This document shows, one piece after another, positions 36,523-37,842 of a stretch of 37,842 bases of DNA. The stretch is taken from the NCBI GenBank assembly GCA_964406375.1, contig CAYORM010000025.1:1-37842 (forward strand), given 5' to 3'. The position numbers and the translations under genes were made by a program. Position 1 is the first letter of the stretch; the number at the start of each line of letters is the position of its first letter. Source of the stretch: CAYORM01 sp964406375 (GTDB lineage Bacteria > Pseudomonadota > Alphaproteobacteria > DSM-16000 > Inquilinaceae). Under the pieces are notes generated by a model, which did not search any database, had not been told where the DNA came from, and saw only the letters and a program-made list of their open reading frames with translations.

Positions 36523-37104
36523 TCACAGGATGCGACAGGCCTCCTCGAAGCTCGGGCGCGCATTGCGCGGCCGGAGCTTCGACGGATCGCCATAACCGAG
36601 ATTGACGAGGAAGTTCGACCGCCAGCTCGTGCCCTCGAGGAAGGTCTGGTCGACCTTGCGGCGGCTGAACCCGCCCATCGGCCCGCAATCGAGCCCGAGC
36701 GCCCGCGCCGCGATGATGAAATAGCCGCCCTGCAGCGTGCCGCTGCGCAGCGCCTCGGCCGCCGTCTTTTCCGGTTTGCCTTCGTACCAGGCGCGCGCAT
36801 CCTCCTCGCGATAAAGGCGCGGCAACCAGGCGGGGAAGTCGAGATCATGGGCGATGATGGCGGTGACCGGCGCCTTCATCGTCTGCTCGACATTGTAGGG
36901 GTCGAGACAGGGGGCGAGCCGCGCCTTCGCCTCGGGGCTGACGACGAAGAGCACCCGCATCGGCACCGCATTGCCCGAGGTCGGCCCCCAGCGGCACAGA
37001 TCATAGATGGCCCGGAGCGTCTCCTCCGGCACCGGCTCGTCGAGGAAGGCGCGATGGGTCCGCGCCTCGCGGAACAGCGCGTCGAGCGCCTGGCGGTCCA
37101 GCAT
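36523..37104 (-). CDS. Nitroreductase family protein, RutE/malonic semialdehyde reductase-like, 193 aa
   Basis: An FMN-dependent nitroreductase-fold protein. The N-terminus (LDALFREARTHRAFLDEPVP), the RWGPTSGNAVPMRVLFVVSP flavin region, and GGYFIIAARALGLDCGPMGG, FLVNLGYGDPSKLRPRNARP match the subfamily that includes RutE (3-hydroxypropionic/malonic semialdehyde reductase). No other rut genes are near, so a pyrimidine-degradation role is doubtful here. It starts 13 bases after the NifU-like gene and is probably co-transcribed with it. Confidence 0.88.
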   Translation of the reverse strand: MLDRQALDALFREARTHRAFLDEPVPEETLRAIYDLCRWGPTSGNAVPMRVLFVVSPEAKARLAPCLDPYNVEQTMKAPVTAIIAHDLDFPAWLPRLYREEDARAWYEGKPEKTAAEALRSGTLQGGYFIIAARALGLDCGPMGGFSRRKVDQTFLEGTSWRSNFLVNLGYGDPSKLRPRNARPSFEEACRIL

Positions 37105-37117
37105 CGCGCCGGCCCCG

Positions 37118-37669
37118 CTAACCGCTCGCCCGGACCTCGGTCACCTCGGGAATGTAGTGCCGGAGCATGTTCTCGATGCCCGCCTTGAGCGTCATCACCG
37201 AGCTCGGGCAGCCCGAGCAGGCGCCCTGCATGTGCAGAGTGACGACGCCGTCGGCATAGCTCTCAAACACGATGTCGCCGCCATCCTGCGCCACCGCCGG
37301 ACGGATGCGCGTGTCGAGCAACTCCTTGATCTGCGCGACGACCTCGTCGTCATCCTCGTCCGATGCCGGGGCGGGCGCCGCGTCGTCCAGCAGCACCGGC
37401 CGGCCGGCCATGAAATGCTCCATGATCGCGCCGAGGATCGACGGCTTCAGCACATACCAGTCGACGCCTTCGCGCTTGGTCACCGTCACGAAGTCGCTGC
37501 CCAGGAAGACGCCGTCGACGCCGTCGATCTCGAAGAGCCGCTGCGCCAGCGGCGAGCGCTCCACGCCGTCGCGGGTCGCGAAATTGGCGCTGCCGCCGCC
37601 GGTCACGGCGCGGCCGGGCAGGAACTTCAGCGTCGCCGGATTGGGGGTCTGTTCGGTCTGAATGAACAT
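37118..37669 (-). CDS. Nfu-type Fe-S cluster carrier (NifU C-terminal domain), 183 aa
   Basis: A two-domain Nfu protein: the Nfu_N domain (MFIQTEQTPNPATLKFLPGR through about residue 95), an acidic linker (ASDEDDDE), and the NifU-like domain with the cluster-binding Cys151-x-x-Cys154 (GACSGCPSS). Such proteins receive Fe-S clusters from the scaffold and pass them to target enzymes. The ATG at 37669 has GAGGA upstream. The arrangement with nitroreductase and tsaB-rimI is typical for alphaproteobacteria. Confidence 0.94.
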   Translation of the reverse strand: MFIQTEQTPNPATLKFLPGRAVTGGGSANFATRDGVERSPLAQRLFEIDGVDGVFLGSDFVTVTKREGVDWYVLKPSILGAIMEHFMAGRPVLLDDAAPAPASDEDDDEVVAQIKELLDTRIRPAVAQDGGDIVFESYADGVVTLHMQGACSGCPSSVMTLKAGIENMLRHYIPEVTEVRASG

Positions 37670-37842
37670 GGTCGATCCTCGGCCGGATACGCCGCTCCAC
37701 CGTCACGCATGGCCGTCCCGGGGTCGGCCCGGCTGTCGGCGGCGGGATCTGCGGCGAAACTCTGCCTCGAAGGTGACGCCGGCCTGCCGCGAGATCAAGG
37801 CGCGCCGGGCACATGGCGCCCCTTCGCGGATGGCGGCGCAGG
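37670..37842. other. Right-hand flank, no gene recognised
   Basis: The last 173 bases hold the upstream region of the Nfu gene and possibly the edge of a neighbouring gene that is cut off. I see no convincing promoter or coding frame. Confidence 0.4.

Noticed and set aside
1..37842. CRISPR array, tRNA, rRNA, insertion sequence or prophage
   Set aside because: I looked for regular spaced repeats, tRNA-like T-loop motifs and transposase or phage gene patterns on both strands and found none.

Overview
The window is GC-rich (near 70 percent), densely packed chromosomal DNA of an alphaproteobacterium. Evidence for this: an EcfG-type stress promoter repeated at four sites, a fabA-fabB-fabI operon, a TPR protein coupled to ispE, a tsaB-rimI pair beside a nitroreductase and a NifU-type scaffold, and frequent 4-base ATGA/GTGA/TTGA start-stop overlaps. 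A Rhodospirillales- or Geminicoccales-like host is a guess; the class is much safer than the order. I see no rRNA, tRNA, CRISPR array, transposase, prophage or replication origin. Layout, left to right. (1) 62-2591: a five-gene minus-strand operon (TetR regulator, AHSA1-type SRPBCC protein, two PhnB-like VOC proteins, DUF1428), with a promoter whose -35/-10 lie inside a perfect inverted repeat; beside it is a divergent MaoC-type hydratase. (2) 3212-5899: an alkylation-repair group, DUF72-alkB-ada. (3) 6036-10866: a stress island with DUF3008, the NHEJ ligase LigD and a small upstream gene, a KGG-repeat protein, the ribosome-rescue hydrolase ArfB and a 26-residue membrane peptide. Four promoters here fit GGAAC-N16/17-(G/C)GTT. 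(4) 11010-12178: a DedA membrane protein and a PAS_5 protein. (5) 12223-19602: an acid-sugar catabolic operon with a FadR-type regulator, two enolase-superfamily dehydratases, a CUT2-type ABC transporter and an odd family-1 solute-binding protein that has no signal peptide. (6) 19672-20583: two uncharacterised proteins, the first behind a perfect palindrome. (7) 20584-26279 (minus): GT2-GtrA, GT39, ispE and an exported TPR protein. (8) 26559-30380: fabA-fabB-fabI, then an E1-like MoeB/ThiF enzyme and a DsrE-like protein; fabB contains an 18-base run of N. (9) 30398-33608: a phage-shock-protein locus, pspA-pspB-pspC with a small RYD-motif membrane protein at each end, a near-consensus sigma-54 promoter, and divergent pspF. 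(10) 33639-37669: a REP-like double hairpin, a 53-residue ORF coupled to a short-chain dehydrogenase, rimI, tsaB, a VanX-like dipeptidase, a nitroreductase and a Nfu-type Fe-S carrier. Recurrent themes are stress and damage responses (items 2, 3, 9), uptake and dehydration of sugar acids (item 5) and core envelope, lipid and isoprenoid metabolism (items 7, 8). The observations I would check first are the shared stress promoters, the arfB hairpin that encloses its own stop codon, the signal-less binding protein in the sugar-acid operon, and the two RYD proteins flanking pspABC. Several small genes given here (9270, 10732, 32227, 33722) are shorter than usual gene-calling cut-offs.
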